Assembly (NCBI RefSeq): GCF_029784165.1
Contig: NC_073696.1
Location: 176,314,825-176,378,824 of the forward strand
Reading direction: 5' to 3'
From: Wyeomyia smithii
Lineage: Eukaryota > Arthropoda > Insecta > Diptera > Culicidae
Length of the DNA: 64,000 nt
Notes under the pieces: model-generated
The model's database searches: none
What the model was told of the DNA's origin: nothing
The model's input: the letters and a program-made list of their open reading frames with translations, nothing else
Shown here: positions 11,865 through 23,685 of the stretch, in pieces
Position numbering within the stretch: position 1 is the first letter of the stretch
Layout: each line of letters begins with the position of its first letter
Position numbers and translations under genes: made by a program

Positions 11865-14025
11865 TGGGCAATAACTCGATCTGTGTAAAAGCTGTCTTTG
11901 TTATGTCTTCGATAAAGTTGTGTGTTTCGATGTTGTACAAATATATATTGAACGTTGTTACCTTCTAAATGCTACAGTTCTCAGATATTTACAAAAACCT
12001 AATTTTAAGAACTATTCTAATATAAGGCCTTATATCTCCAAAACAAGAAGAGTTCGAAGAATGTCTTGAGCAAAGTTTTTTGTGATAACACTCTCTACTT
12101 TGCTAAGGAAAATAAATAAAATAAAAAAAAAAATTATTTCTCTGAAGTGTAAGACTGAAAAGTATAAAAGATATTACAGCGACACTAGCGCACAGTGGGG
12201 CAAATTGGTCCGTTGGCGCGACAAAACCTCATAACTCTTTAACAGTTGTTTCCACAGTGTTCATGTCTTCGGCAATGTTGTTCACCATAAAAACATCTTT
12301 TTGAAAAATATATTCTGACAGCTTTAATTTTTTTCTACAGATGGCGCTGACATCTATCTCCTGAATAAATGGTGCCAGCCATTCTGTTTCTTCGGCAAAG
12401 TTGTTTATATCATCAATTGACATAAAGTTGTTGAACATATTACAACTGTAGGACGTTAACGAGATAAAATTATTTTCATTATTCATAAATCCAAAATTTC
12501 AGTAATGAATCATACCTGAGACTTAACTACTTATGTTTCAATTTCAGATATATTCGAATTTCCGAGTCATCATGAAATGAATTATTGAAAGTTTGTAGTT
12601 GCCTTTGTATAGTTTTTTGCCAACCTATGATGTGACATCATTTTTGAGAAAGAATATAAAATATAATTTTAATGTTATTGTTTGTGACAAAATATTTCAA
12701 ATAGGAACATTGCTCAATTAATGATTAGTTGGTCATTTTCCCTTTTTTAAGAGCTCCTCTTGTTATATTTTATTCCTTTTGGCATAGATACTAAACGCTT
12801 ACTTTTGTTCAAGACACTGTTTATCCAATAACAAACTGTTTCCTAGTACTAATAATTATTTCTGAGGGGTCTCCATACTACTGGACGTCAGTTTTGAAAG
12901 ACCCCCGAACACAATTATGGTCGTGTTGCATACACCGGCATTTAGCAAAGCCAATTGCAGGAAAAACATCGATACGAACCCTGCTGATTAACGATTTTTT
13001 GCATGAATTGACATGAAAACAATCGCTGCGAAAACTCGAATTACTCGGTAAGTCGCAACTAGTAGCAGCTGATTTTGGTTTAGTACTAGCCAATACCTTG
13101 TATTTTAGTACAATAATAGTGTCATAGCAGAACAACGTAGAACTTTATGTTTTTCATATTGCCGAAAATGAGGAAAAATTACAAAAAAAACTTGTTTTAC
13201 ACACTATGCCTCCTACGAACCTATTGTCAACGAAACTGTCTTAATATCACATTACCTATTAGTTTATACTCTGTTTTATGAGGATCATATGAGTTAGCTA
13301 ATTAATTTCTAAGTATTTGCATGCCCTACTGGAAAATATCTGTGAAAATTTTCTCTTCCATTTTACAAGCCTTGTAAATCCTCACTTTCACAATATTATA
13401 GCACATTTTCTAAATTATTTTTCAAAGTAAATTATCATGATTTTCAGTCGATAACATGTCTACTGCAAGTAAAAAATAAAATGAGGTATGAAAACTGAAT
13501 TTTGTTTTTTGAGTTTTGTCGCGACTTTTCTGGGTTCTGCCCCACAGTGTAGCGGTGGAGGTTTTTCATATTCCAAATATCTTTTGAACATAGTAATATG
13601 TCAAAATAACAGTATTTGGAAAATAAATGAAAAAAATTCGCGATTTTGAGCTCATTGTTTGCAAGAACTAGGTCTGTGTAGAAGCTATCTTTCTTGTGTC
13701 TTCTACAAAGTTGTGTGTTTTAATGATATACAAATGAACTGTGAATATTGTTGCCTTCTAAATACTACAGTTTTTCTCCAAAACACGAAAAATAAGAAGA
13801 AAAATGTCTTCAACAAAGATTTTCGTGACAATATTATCTACAACTTTGACGACACTGAAAAGTTAAATTTTGCAACGTCACTAGCGGCGGAGTCCCGAAC
13901 TAAAATTCGTTGTCATTCTTTGAGATTTTTCGTATACTAAATAACTTTTATAGATAGTTTGTCAATAAACCGATGTTTGGAGAGTAAATGAAAACAGTTT
14001 ACGATTTTGAGCTGTAATGGGGGGT
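11865..14025. repeat. Tandem dimer of a roughly 430-bp repeat, first unit split by a transposon
   Basis: Unit 1 is 11865-12190 plus 13550-13650; unit 2 is about 13651-14025. Shared landmarks in order are 'aaagttgtgtgttt', 'gttgccttctaaatactaca' (with mismatches), 'cactagcggcggag' and 'gattttgagct'. In unit 2 'cactagcggcggag' is continuous. In unit 1 it is broken after 'cactagcg' by the 1.36-kb element and resumes as 'tagcggtggag'. Unit 2 is therefore the empty site. Confidence 0.7.
12191..13549. mobile_element. Transib-like non-autonomous element with recombination-signal-like ends
   Basis: The 1359-bp element is flanked by the 5-bp duplication TAGCG (12186-12190 and 13550-13554). The left end reads CACAGTG, then 23 bp, then ACAAAACCT. 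The right end, reverse-complemented, reads CACTGTG, then 23 bp, then ACAAAACTC. Heptamer, 23-bp spacer and A-rich nonamer with 5-bp duplications are the known layout of Transib ends and RAG recombination signals; assignment to Transib is inferred from ends only. The interior has no intact transposase. A Cys/His-containing minus-strand frame at 12878-13135 (85 residues) could be a transposase remnant, but I cannot identify it. An empty site is present in the neighbouring repeat unit. Confidence 0.7.
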
Positions 14026-14073
14026 GAGCTGTAATGTAATGGAAAAATACTACAATGATCAATCATTGATTAA

Positions 14074-14212
14074 CCCTCTAGTACCCAAATTAATTTTTAG
14101 ACGGACTTCGAAAAAATCACTATAAAGCCTTGTAAACATTTTTAAGTCCTTATTGAAGCTTTTTAGATGTTTGACTGAAGACCGTCTAGAGGCGGCACTG
14201 GGCACTAGAGGG
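14074..14212. mobile_element. 139-bp piggyBac-type MITE
   Basis: TTAA at 14070-14073 and 14213-14216 flanks ends CCCTCTAGTRCCCA and TGGGCACTAGAGGG. A second copy of the same family is at 50951-51090. CCC ends and TTAA targets fit mobilisation by a piggyBac-like transposase. Non-coding. Confidence 0.85.
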
Positions 14213-14216
14213 TTAA

Positions 14217-15764
14217 GTTAATCCCAAAAACCGGATTTCTGGGGATCCGCTTTGTGTAAACAAAAGGCTGTTTTTATTAGTTGTTTTTCTGAAGACCTTT
14301 AACGATAATCGATGTAAAAATGGACAAAAATATGTCAAATCTACCCTTGATTGCTTCAATGTTACCCCACGGACCTAACAAAGTATAATGAACTGATGAG
14401 AATAAACAACCACTATGTTCAAAATAACTACTGTCCTAACTCCCTTGTCATTTTGTTACATTTTGACAAGCTCATTTACTGTTCCACATATAATTCAAAA
14501 TTAACATCGCTGCAAACTACAATATCACATAAATCTCGAAAATTTAATGTTGACCGAAACGAATTTCAGGCACGACCAACCAACGAATACTCACTCTCCT
14601 ATTCTGCTGTTGCTGCTGCTGCTGCTGCTGCTAACTGCTAGCGACGAACTCCGCTTGTAGGCAACGGTTAAGTGTAAAAGCGGAAGGTTCATTCCCTGTG
14701 GAAAATGCGTGATTGAGAGTGATAGTTTATGTTCATGGTTCATACCGCACTCTTATTGGTCTTTGCGAATACATTTTACCACAGCGAATACGTTTATAGC
14801 CTAGAGAAACGGGGAGTTTCCGCACAATGCAGTAGGGACTCCAAGTCTCAATGCGGAAAAAGTGCCGTAAATTAATAGAAACGAAAATTCCCTCTTCTTG
14901 CCCATTATCAAACGCTGCAAACTTTGGACGGAACGAATGTGAAATAAAATAAAATTTATAAATCCCTTGTAATTGCCGCGGAATATTTTTTTCTTTCTCG
15001 ATAGTACTAAAATGATTCAACTTGAGATATCGGATTGACACTGTAGCCTTTCGAAATTCTCCGTGATCCCAATTCCACTCGATGAAATGAAGTTGAGTTG
15101 GTAGCACTTTCGTTACCTAGGATTACAATTTGGCGGTTGAAATGAAACATGTAACGAGTAGGCAGAGTGAGCAGAGTGAGCAGACAATCAAGTATTAATG
15201 GAATTTGCACTACCAACACAGTGACGGTATGTACAGCTCCATTACGTACGATACGACTGTTAGGATCCATTCTTTCGCAACCGTACGATGGAGACTAACC
15301 TTGAAAGCTTCTCCCCCTTCCGGTTATATACGCAAGGAATGTTGGTACCAGTAACGGAAAAAGGTACACGACCAGACGGTAAATGAAATAGCATATCGTC
15401 ACCAGAGCAGCCGTCCCACGGGTGATTGCATTCGTCGAGTAAACTCTTATGCCTACTTCCTGGTAGTCATTCAAAGCTGTGTTCCGTTACACATGTAGCC
15501 GCATTTCCTGCGTAGATGATATCGTAGGATTTGCGGCAAAGGGGGATGAAATGGTTGAATGGCGTGAAGAAATAAATTGCCACCTCGATTTCATTATCTG
15601 CAATGTTACGGCACGGAAAAGTTTATAAACATTGAATTGTGTTTGGTAACTTTGAATTATACTGTTAACTTCGAAAGAGGAAACACGACTAATTTCATAA
15701 AGAGGGAGGTACACGTGGCGTGGCAAAATAAGTACATTAAGCCAACTAAAGCTTACTTTAGATA
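14217..15764. other. Non-coding stretch with a short CTG/GCT tract
   Basis: A run of GCT triplets at about 14606-14631 makes a poly-Ala frame by chance. Minus-strand open frames at 14733-15107 and 15007-15270 overlap each other and contain no recognised domain; a host exon is possible but not supported. Confidence 0.4.
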
Positions 15765-16640
15765 GTATTGGGACATAAACAATTGAATGTATTTCAGTTA
15801 TTTATTATGGAGCTCAAGATCATTTCCCACACAAATGTAACATATTCTTCATACTTTTAGGAAAAAATACGATTAAAATATTTGTCGCGGTTTCAAATTC
15901 TCGAATATTTTCTGTAAATCTGCTTATTAGGCGACGCACACCTTCTTCGTCCATCGTTTTGGCTATATTATTCCACCAGGTCTTAAGTCTTCAACTACTT
16001 TTTCCATTGCCTCGAGTCTTCACTTCATGATTGCCCAGTATTTCTCAATAGGGCGGAACTGGGGGCAATTGGGCGGGTTAAGGTCTTTCGGAACAAACTG
16101 GACCTTTTTCTCTGCATACCATTCTTAAACAACTTTGCTATAATGACAGCTCTCCAAATCTGGCCAAAACATCACGGGATGGTCGTGGAACGACAAAATT
16201 CGGTTTTGGAGATACTTTATTTACTACAGTTACGACGTCATTGTGTTATTAGTGACAAAAACTTCTATTTTTCTGCAAAAGTTGCAAATGCCCTGCCAAG
16301 TCGTTAACTTTTGTGCAAATTTGTCGTCAAAGACAAATTTAAATCTGGCTGGAACATCTCCCCGAGCAGTTGACAAGTAAAATTTTTGACCTGGGATTTT
16401 CCTGTAACTTGCATTCAAATGAATGTTGAAAAATAACACTTTTTCATTGTTATTAGTCATTTTGCTTGCCGTTTGACGACACTCTCACTGGCACTGAATT
16501 TGTTTGTTACTAAATTGAACATATGCGCTGTCGGAAAACCAATAATATTAACCAAACTCTTCCCCTTCCAATTTTCAACTTTTTTGAAGGGGTGGTGGGG
16601 GTCGACATAAAACGGAAACCAAATTTGTATCGGCCCAAAT
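15765..16640 (-). mobile_element. Internally deleted ITmD37E-type (mariner superfamily) element
   Basis: TA at 15763-15764 and 16641-16642 bracket ends that pair imperfectly (left TATTGGGACATAAAC, right complement ATTTGGGCCGATAC). The segment contains the transposase remnant described at 15880-16463. At 876 bp it is clearly shorter than a full mariner-type element, consistent with loss of the N-terminal coding half. Confidence 0.6.
15880..16463 (-). pseudogene. DD37E mariner-type transposase, C-terminal part
   Basis: On the minus strand the frame has IPGQKFYLSTARGDVPARF and VFDDKFAQKLTTWQGIC (first catalytic Asp region), then HDHPVMFWPDLESCHYSKVV (second Asp) and NPPNCPQFRPIEKYWAIMK (catalytic Glu). 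Counting residues between the Asp of WPD and the Glu of PIE gives 37, the signature of the ITmD37E group known from mosquitoes. Stops replace a residue after SKVV, after AIMK and further on, and the N-terminal DNA-binding half is absent, so it is dead. The ATG at 16460 may be the original start joined to the C-terminal half by deletion. The product would have cut and pasted the element at TA. Confidence 0.8.
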
Positions 16641-16642
16641 TA

Positions 16643-17138
16643 GTTTGAGCAATGCAATACAATTTGTGCTAATTGTGCATGTAGTTGCTGAGTAGTGAGA
16701 GTTTGAAGATTATTTTTCAAGGTAAAATCTGATTTCTCGCCACCGAGAAAGGGTTAAACTATTCTAAAAAAAATAAGGTGAGCACTTTATAGAAAAATAG
16801 GAGTTGAAGAAAAGTTGTCAAGGGAGAAGTTCTGGGGAATTGTTTGAACTGGAAAAAATAATTTAAGATCCTGCACTGAAAAAAATTCACTTCAAGAACA
16901 GAAAGTAGTCTGAAAAAATTTCAAAATAAGTTTTTTCTGTAGACAATTTAGGGCCCTACAATTCTTCAAAACAAACCAAAACGAGCAGTCCCAAGGAAAA
17001 AAGGTTTCTCTAACAAAAACTTTTTCGTGTTTGACGTGGTTTCACGTTTTTTTTTTTTTTTTGCTTCTGAGACCATGGCCATTCGGCATTGACTAAAGCT
17101 AGACAAAAGTTGTCAAGTTTCAAGGAAATTATTTAAAT
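16643..17138. other. Non-coding flank of the RTE insertion
   Basis: The phrase 'gtagacaatttagggccc' with 'aacaaaccaaaacgag' at 16940-17000 recurs in diverged form at about 18140-18180, on the other side of the RTE. This indicates two copies of an uncharacterised dispersed repeat. Confidence 0.4.
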
Positions 17139-17148
17139 GTTTATTTAC

Positions 17149-18033
17149 TTACTTTACTTTTACTTTTACGGCGGCAGACCGATTATCGATCCAATTCCGA
17201 ATCCAGCATACGTCGCCATGTCACTCGGTCTTGTGCTGCTATCCTCCAATGTCCCCTAACACCTATTCCGCGGGCATCCTCGTCGACAGCACACATCCAA
17301 CGTGTGCGGGGCCTACCTCGAAGTCGACGGCCCCTTTCGGGATTTCTGCTGAATAAAGTCTTCGCTGATCGTTCTTCCGGCACACTAGCTACATGCCCAG
17401 TCCACTGCAACCTGCCGTGTTTTATCCGCTTAACTATATCCGCCGATTTTTACACCTGGAACACTTCATGGTTCATGCGTCTGCGCCAAACACCATTTTC
17501 TAGTTTGCCACCAAGGATTGAACGCAAAACCCTACGCTCAAAAACACCAAGAGCTCGCCAATCGGCCTCTTTCAACGTCCATGCTTCATTGCCGTAGAGG
17601 GCCACGGGAAGAATTAGTGTTTTGTAGAGTGCAAGTTTAGTACGGGTTTGCAGACTACGGGACCTCAGCTGGTTACGCAATCCATAGAAGGCCCTGTTTG
17701 CAGCTACTATCCGCCTTTTTAGCTTACGGCTATCATCGTTGTCACATGTCACTAATGTACCCAGGTAAATAAATTCGTCGACTACTTCAAACGTTACCCC
17801 ATCTAACACCACCTCAGCACCAACATCCATCGGACTACCACGCTCTCTACCAGCCATCATGTATTTCGTTTTGGCAGAGTTAATGATGAGCCCTATTCTC
17901 GCAGATTTCCTCATGAGAGGTCCGAAGACCTCTTCTACTGCTCTACGGTTGATACCAATGATGTCGATATCGTCCGCAAAACCTAGAGACATGTGAGACT
18001 TCGTAATGATGGTGCCGCTTCATTATGCTTCGC
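17149..18033 (-). mobile_element. 5'-truncated RTE-clade retrotransposon with target duplication
   Basis: TGTTTATTTA is repeated at 17139-17148 and 18034-18043. The element ends on its 3' side in an AAAGT-type simple tail (minus strand), typical of RTE elements, and its 5' end is truncated inside the reverse transcriptase. About 14 bp (18020-18033) at the 5' junction do not match the longer copy at 53814-58118. Confidence 0.75.
17183..18012 (-). pseudogene. RTE-clade reverse transcriptase, C-terminal portion
   Basis: The minus-strand frame begins at the catalytic motif GFADDIDIIG and continues with INSAKTKYM, FIYLGTLVTCDND, LPVALYGNEAWTLKEADWRA, FERRVLRSILGG and RRLRGRPRTRWMCAVDEDAR to the stop at 17183. 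It is the same domain order as residues 496-759 of the longer copy at 53854-56133. A single in-frame TAA after MNHEVFQV (near 17450) interrupts an otherwise open frame. Endonuclease and most of the RT are missing through 5' truncation, so no active enzyme is expected. JAM1 of Aedes is the RTE family I would compare it with first. Confidence 0.85.
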
Positions 18034-18043
18034 TGTTTATTTA

Positions 18044-21000
18044 AAAATATTAAAAAAAGAAAATTTGTGATCCTGTGCGGCAAAATGAAAAACAAATCGT
18101 TCATCTCAGATTTTTATCTAAATAAGGTTTCTAGCTAGACAATTTAGTTGCCTAAAACTCTTCTGAACAAACCAAAGCGAAAAAAAAAATTTCTAGCAAA
18201 AACTTTTACAAACGACAGCATACATAGTCGTTGAGGAGCCGTTTGTGATTGTTTAAAATTTTTGATACGTTGTAGCACATATACCTACATTACTTTCGAT
18301 TGCAACTTCTTCTATCGGTAAATTTGTAAAAATTGTAGCAGAGATAAACGTTGACAACTTGCAAACTTTAGATGAATAGTTACTTGTTTTTGATGTTCAA
18401 GCGTTGTTTTTATAATTTCCTCATGGAAAATTTACGCAAAATCATTTTGGTTTGCCCGTTAGAGATAAATTTCGAGAAATAGCAAAAAGGTGATATTTTG
18501 TTTGCTGGTTTTCCAGCTTTCACGTGTCCTCATAATTGTTTTTTTTTTTACGTATCTCGAAAACCGGAATTGAAACATAAAAACAAAATTCATTCTCAAA
18601 ATTAACAAATCAAAATCACCAAAAGAAAAACATCAGTTATTGTTACTTTGCGCATAAACGCAGATATCAGTTAATTCAAAATTTTGGCAGAGTGTTATGC
18701 TGTTATGCTTATGATTTCGTCACATAGAAAGCCCCCAAATAGAAAAACTCATTTGCCTAAAATATAACGCTTTTTAAAACGGATTGAAGAAAAAATCACA
18801 CTGACCATATTGCAGTTTTCTCAGCCCTTAACAACTCTAACACCTAAACTCAATTGCCCATATTAAATCTTTATGGAATTACATCTCCTTTTGTTGGCAG
18901 CTGTTTGTTTTATTCGCGACTACGTTCGACATTCGACGTACATCGCAACAGATGCTTCATCCCACAGCATTTTTCATGCCATGAATTATAGACCCAAACG
19001 AGTAATAGAATACCCTATGCGTAAAATATTAATACAGCTCGCGAGCTTTGCAGAGCGTTCCTAAACAAATATTTAATCTTTTCCTTGGTCATGACAGCCA
19101 AAAATGGAAGTTCCTCGCTGATTTCTATCGAATGAAAGCCTGTTCAAAAAAAGAGGAAATATATCCGGCAGACCAAGCCGGCTTCTCGCTCAAGTTGAAA
19201 CAATATATGCAGTCTGTAGCACTTTTAGCCGAAGGGTTTTGTGTACACAGAGAAATGGCTTAGAAAAGTTGATACGGCACAGTGCCCTAGCATTATTTTT
19301 GGCTAGAGTAGAACAATATCCTGCACACGTCCGAGACTATATACGTATGATCTCCCGTTCTCGTACGTGCCACTGAAATCCAAACGATAGGTTTTTGTTT
19401 ATTTCTAGCATCCGTTAAAAGGCAACATTCTGACGGTCTATCAAAATAATTTCCATCACAATCAATCTTATCCTTGCGCTGACCAACCCTTAATGAATCA
19501 TCTTCTTAGATCGCCCACCCGGCAATGCCCAGGCAACTCGTGGAGTTCATCGACACACGCATTGACGAGTAATTTTATCATCAAGATTTATCTCATGGGG
19601 ACGCATCCCACATTTAATTGATAGTTTTACGCTGGCACATGCCGCGTTGACATAACAACGCCGTCAGCAAATATCATAACCCGTCAACTGTCGAGCCTTG
19701 TATTAGAAAAGCCCCTTTTACAAATCATCCCTCGAAGTAAAACATTGCAGGGTGGGTGGTAAACGCAGCGCAAGTGTTGCATAGCCATGAACAAAAGCAT
19801 TTTCCGTTATGCATGGAGAGGCCCGACAGATGATACTTGACTAATGCATCAACATTGAAGTAAAAGTAAATAAAGCGTTTAGGAGAAAAGAACAAACGTG
19901 ATAGATGCGACGAGAAAGTGTGTGCGCAAAATTAACATTGACATTTTGACATCTTACCCCTCTTTGCGGACAGTAAGGAAGAAAGTTGTCAGCCAAATTG
20001 ATTGGTTCTAGGCGTACGTTTCATTTGAATATATAGTAAAGCTCACAGTAATATTTCAGCTGAATAGTTTATATTGATGTTTATTTAGGTAGGAGATTTT
20101 TATACAATGATCAAAATCCCTATTGCGTCAATAATCCGCACACATATGCAAATAGCACACATTAAACTGAAAGTTTTATTATGACTTGCTCAATTTCTAA
20201 AACAATCATGACATCATGTGTCAGTGATGTTAATTTTCAACAAGTGCTCCAAATAATCTACAATAGAACAAGCTAAACAATAAACAAATTTTATATTTAA
20301 TAAGAATATTATTAATTCATTTCTCAATACATATTATTGCTTTAATGTCGATCTGTAAAAAGTCACGCAAATGAAAGCTGTATAAATAATATTATATGGA
20401 ACATTTCCGGCATCCATCAGAACCTGTCATCGGCGCCAAGGAAAAGTCACGTATATAATATTATAACGACATATCCTTTGGTATGAGTTATCTCTCGGTA
20501 CAACCTGCCAACAGTACTCTCCTGGCACCAATAACAGATTTGTTGCCGGGTAACGATGCTATCGTGCCTACGCAATAAACTGGTTTGCTGCTCGTAACAG
20601 AATTACACCATCAAATGCAAATTTTATTGCACATAACTGCTCAAGAATTTATTGGCACTAGGTGTTAATTTGCTCTGTAACAAAAAAAGACAAAAAAACA
20701 GACAGCATTGAAGGTATTTTTTTTTTCAATTTTTTGCAAGTATGCAAGTAAAGGAAAAAAAATCAAGCAGTTATCATATTGCAACATTTCGCGAAAGATC
20801 GCAACCACCCACTGGTATATAACCAGTTACAAAAGCAACTCATGTTGGGTACATACACAGTGCCGAAAACTTTTACTTGATTTAACTGATATCCTTCGCA
20901 GCCTTAGACAGATAACAATACATGCATAATACGGCGCGACTTACAGGCGTCAAATTCAGTATTTCCTTGGGATTCCCCATGTTAGCATTAGTTTTAGTTG

Positions 21001-22254
21001 AAAATAGTTTCGCCTACGAACACCTATTGTGCTTGTTCTAAGTGTAACAGATGATGACAGTTATCAAATTATCAACAATCATCACGTACCTGGCATTATT
21101 CATGCTTTTAGATAAAGAACCGAGACCTGACTTTTTTATGAATTTTACTTCGGCTATGTAGCAGAAAATATGAAACGCTATATCGTTTCTTACAACCTGT
21201 TCGAAAGTAAAACACCATCAAATTACCGCCATTTACAGCGCGATGAAATCAATTTAGTTCACCACTGTACTACAGTATACAATACGATGTTTCCCGTTAT
21301 TCGTCCATAACCGTACAAACCCGAGAAAAAATGTAATCCAATCTGTACAGCGGCTGCCTTTTCGTAACGTGTCGTTTCCGCACCATTATCGTGCCCTGTG
21401 ATGCGAGTACCCCTAATCCTGCTTACAAGCCGCAATATCGCCGATAAAAAATCTAATCAAACTGGAAGGAAACTTTAGCTGTTTTAATTTGGCAAAGTCA
21501 CACCTAATTTAAACTTTTCATTTGTGGAAGGAGGCTTCTCACTTTCGGCGGGCTTTTGTGAACAGCGTTGGAAAATACTCATGTTACAAGCACCGCATGC
21601 CTATCCAAACAATTTTTTCGGCGGTTTTCTTTTTTTCGGTGATTTGAAAATATGAAATTTGTTAGAGTGCAGAGATTCCTATGGCGTCTGATATTTTAAA
21701 AGAAAAGTTAAACTTGGTAGAGTGAAATGTTTTAAGTTTTACACTGAAGAGTTTATCTTCAAAGGTTTTCTTTTAAAACTCACTACGTGAACGAAATAAG
21801 GCCCCAAGTATGGCAGAACAATAGAAAAGTTTGTTAACTACAGAGTTAGTCTCTTATAAAGTCTTGCAAAAATAATATTCAAGGCACACATCGATTGCCC
21901 GAAGAACAGGTTGTACAGAATTATACAGATGATATAAATAGATAACACCTCAAGGAATAGAATGTGGTTTTAACCGCTGATATTGAAATCAGCTGCAAAC
22001 CAGTAGTTTGTACAACTCGGTTATAATTTCTGATATTAAGTAATCATAACCGTGCGCAAGGGAGGGAATGTATAAATTCTACGCGTTCCGTATATGAAAA
22101 AGAAGGAAAAAAACTTTTCATACGATAGTTTGGAAGTTTTGAATTGTTTAGTCAGTTTCAGCAAAAAATTAACTAATTCAATTTTATCAAAAAAGGTTTA
22201 TATGATAAAATAGTTGGCACTGGAAATGTAACAGTGGCAGTTTCGGTCGTTATA
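18044..22254. other. Long stretch without recognised genes or elements
   Basis: AT-rich DNA with only short unsupported frames. The part from about 19480 to 21480 is less A/T-monotonous and could hold conserved non-coding sequence, but the sequence alone does not show it. Small frames at 18873-19263 and 20708-20929 have no recognised domain. Confidence 0.4.
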
Positions 22255-22449
22255 TGGTTGTTTTATATAAATTCGTGAATATTTTGTTACATTATTCATT
22301 CCCGTAAGCCATCGTTCGCGGAGAACGTACGGAATAAAAACTAATTTTTCACAAAATCTTTGAAATAATAATTGGGCTACGCTTATCTGGTATCATGGAA
22401 TTGACCAGCAATGAAAATATAACGGGTGACAACTAAAATTTCGAATTTT

Positions 22450-23685
22450 TTTACTGCTGAAAGAAATCTTCGATTAAACGACACTAAGGAAGATTGATCA
22501 GGATACGTATATTGGGTACAAAGGGGTCGAATGCTTGTTCAGAACTTTTAAGTTTTTTGCCATAATGTGATAATGGCTCAAACACATACCATGAAACGGG
22601 GAGAACTTGATCAATTTTTATAATATTCTCCAATTAACTCGCTTCGTGCACATTTATCCCAAAATCGCATTTATTTAAAACAAGTTCTGGTATGTGCTTC
22701 AGAAAACCTCTACGGCTATTGGTGAAATTTCTATCGTTTACATTATGAAATAAATTGGAGAATTCTACAAGGTACTATGAGATAAATCGGGGTTGAATTG
22801 ATCACCACTAGAATTCATACATTCTAATGGAAATGTGATATTATTCGATATGTTCATGAGAAATGATGATTTCTGAACTGAATCAATCACAGCTAGTTTG
22901 GAAACGAAAATAACGATATTTCAGGCTAAAATTTATTCATTTTGGTTGACGAGATGTAATTAACTAAATTTGCTCTCATTTGATCATCGTTAAACCGATT
23001 TTAATTCGGTTTGTTGCAGAAGGCTAAACACTAACTCTAAATTAATTTTTGTGTGATGTCCTGCGAAATCATTAGTATTGCAATAATGGTATGGAATAAT
23101 CATTGTTTAAAGTAATGTTTTATGTGCTTTCATCAAACTTTACTCACTTCTTCAAATTTAATGTAATTTACCCTTAGTTAAGATTACTTTGAATAAATTC
23201 AATTTTTTTTTTGTTTGATCAAATTTGACTGGGTAAGAGGAATTTTTCGTAAATATGTAAAATTTCACCTGGCATTAAACTTTGATCTTAGCCTTTAGGC
23301 TGAGGAGCGATGCACCGGGCATGCAAGGGTTAATTTTGACAAGTACGTGAATCATGGAAAAGTAGCATTTTAGGACAGATAAACATTGCCTAGTGGTGTA
23401 AGATCAGTTGTTCAGTATTTTTCAACAATTTTTCAAGTGATCAAATTCACCCCACTGATCAAATTTAGTTATTTCACGGTACCTTTCATCGGCATGGTGC
23501 TTGTGAAGAAAAGGAATCTAACAGTTCTTCAAAAATTCGTTCTGGTACACATCTTGATTGATAGTCAAACCACTGGACTTGAACTATAATTTGGACAAGA
23601 AGAATGAAGTCCGTTTCCGTCCATTCCTTTTTGTGCAGTTCATTTTTAACTGTAAAATGCCCTTGCACAAAGCTTCTTGTTTCGA
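22450..23685 (-). pseudogene. Mariner-type (DD37E-like) transposase remnant, interrupted
   Basis: A minus-strand start gives MASKQEALCKGILQL, which resembles the N-terminus I recall for ITmD37E transposases. After a large deletion the frame resumes with LTINQDVYQNEFLKN and FLHKHHADERY, is interrupted by the nested element, and continues with VFEPLSHYGKKLKSSEQ, then FVPNIRILINLP and CRLIEDFFQQ. These align to the usual FWPD..SHY, FVPK and PIEDFW blocks. The Asp of the WPD motif is lost and stops are present. The nested element splits codons that otherwise read continuously as ADERY/VF, so it inserted after this copy existed. Confidence 0.7.
22589..23479. mobile_element. Nested TA-flanked non-autonomous element in the transposase relic
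   Basis: TA at 22587-22588 and 23480-23481 flanks 891 bp with ends CCATGAAACGGGG and complement CCGTGAAA, followed on both sides by a GGGGWGAAYTTGATCA block at slightly different distances. Non-coding. Removing it and one TA restores the reading frame of the surrounding transposase remnant. Confidence 0.75.

Noticed and set aside
12229..12486. 85-codon minus-strand frame in the Transib-like element
   Set aside because: It consists of AT-rich 'cttcggcaaagttgtt'-type words found in several non-coding mosquito-type repeats, with no transposase motif.
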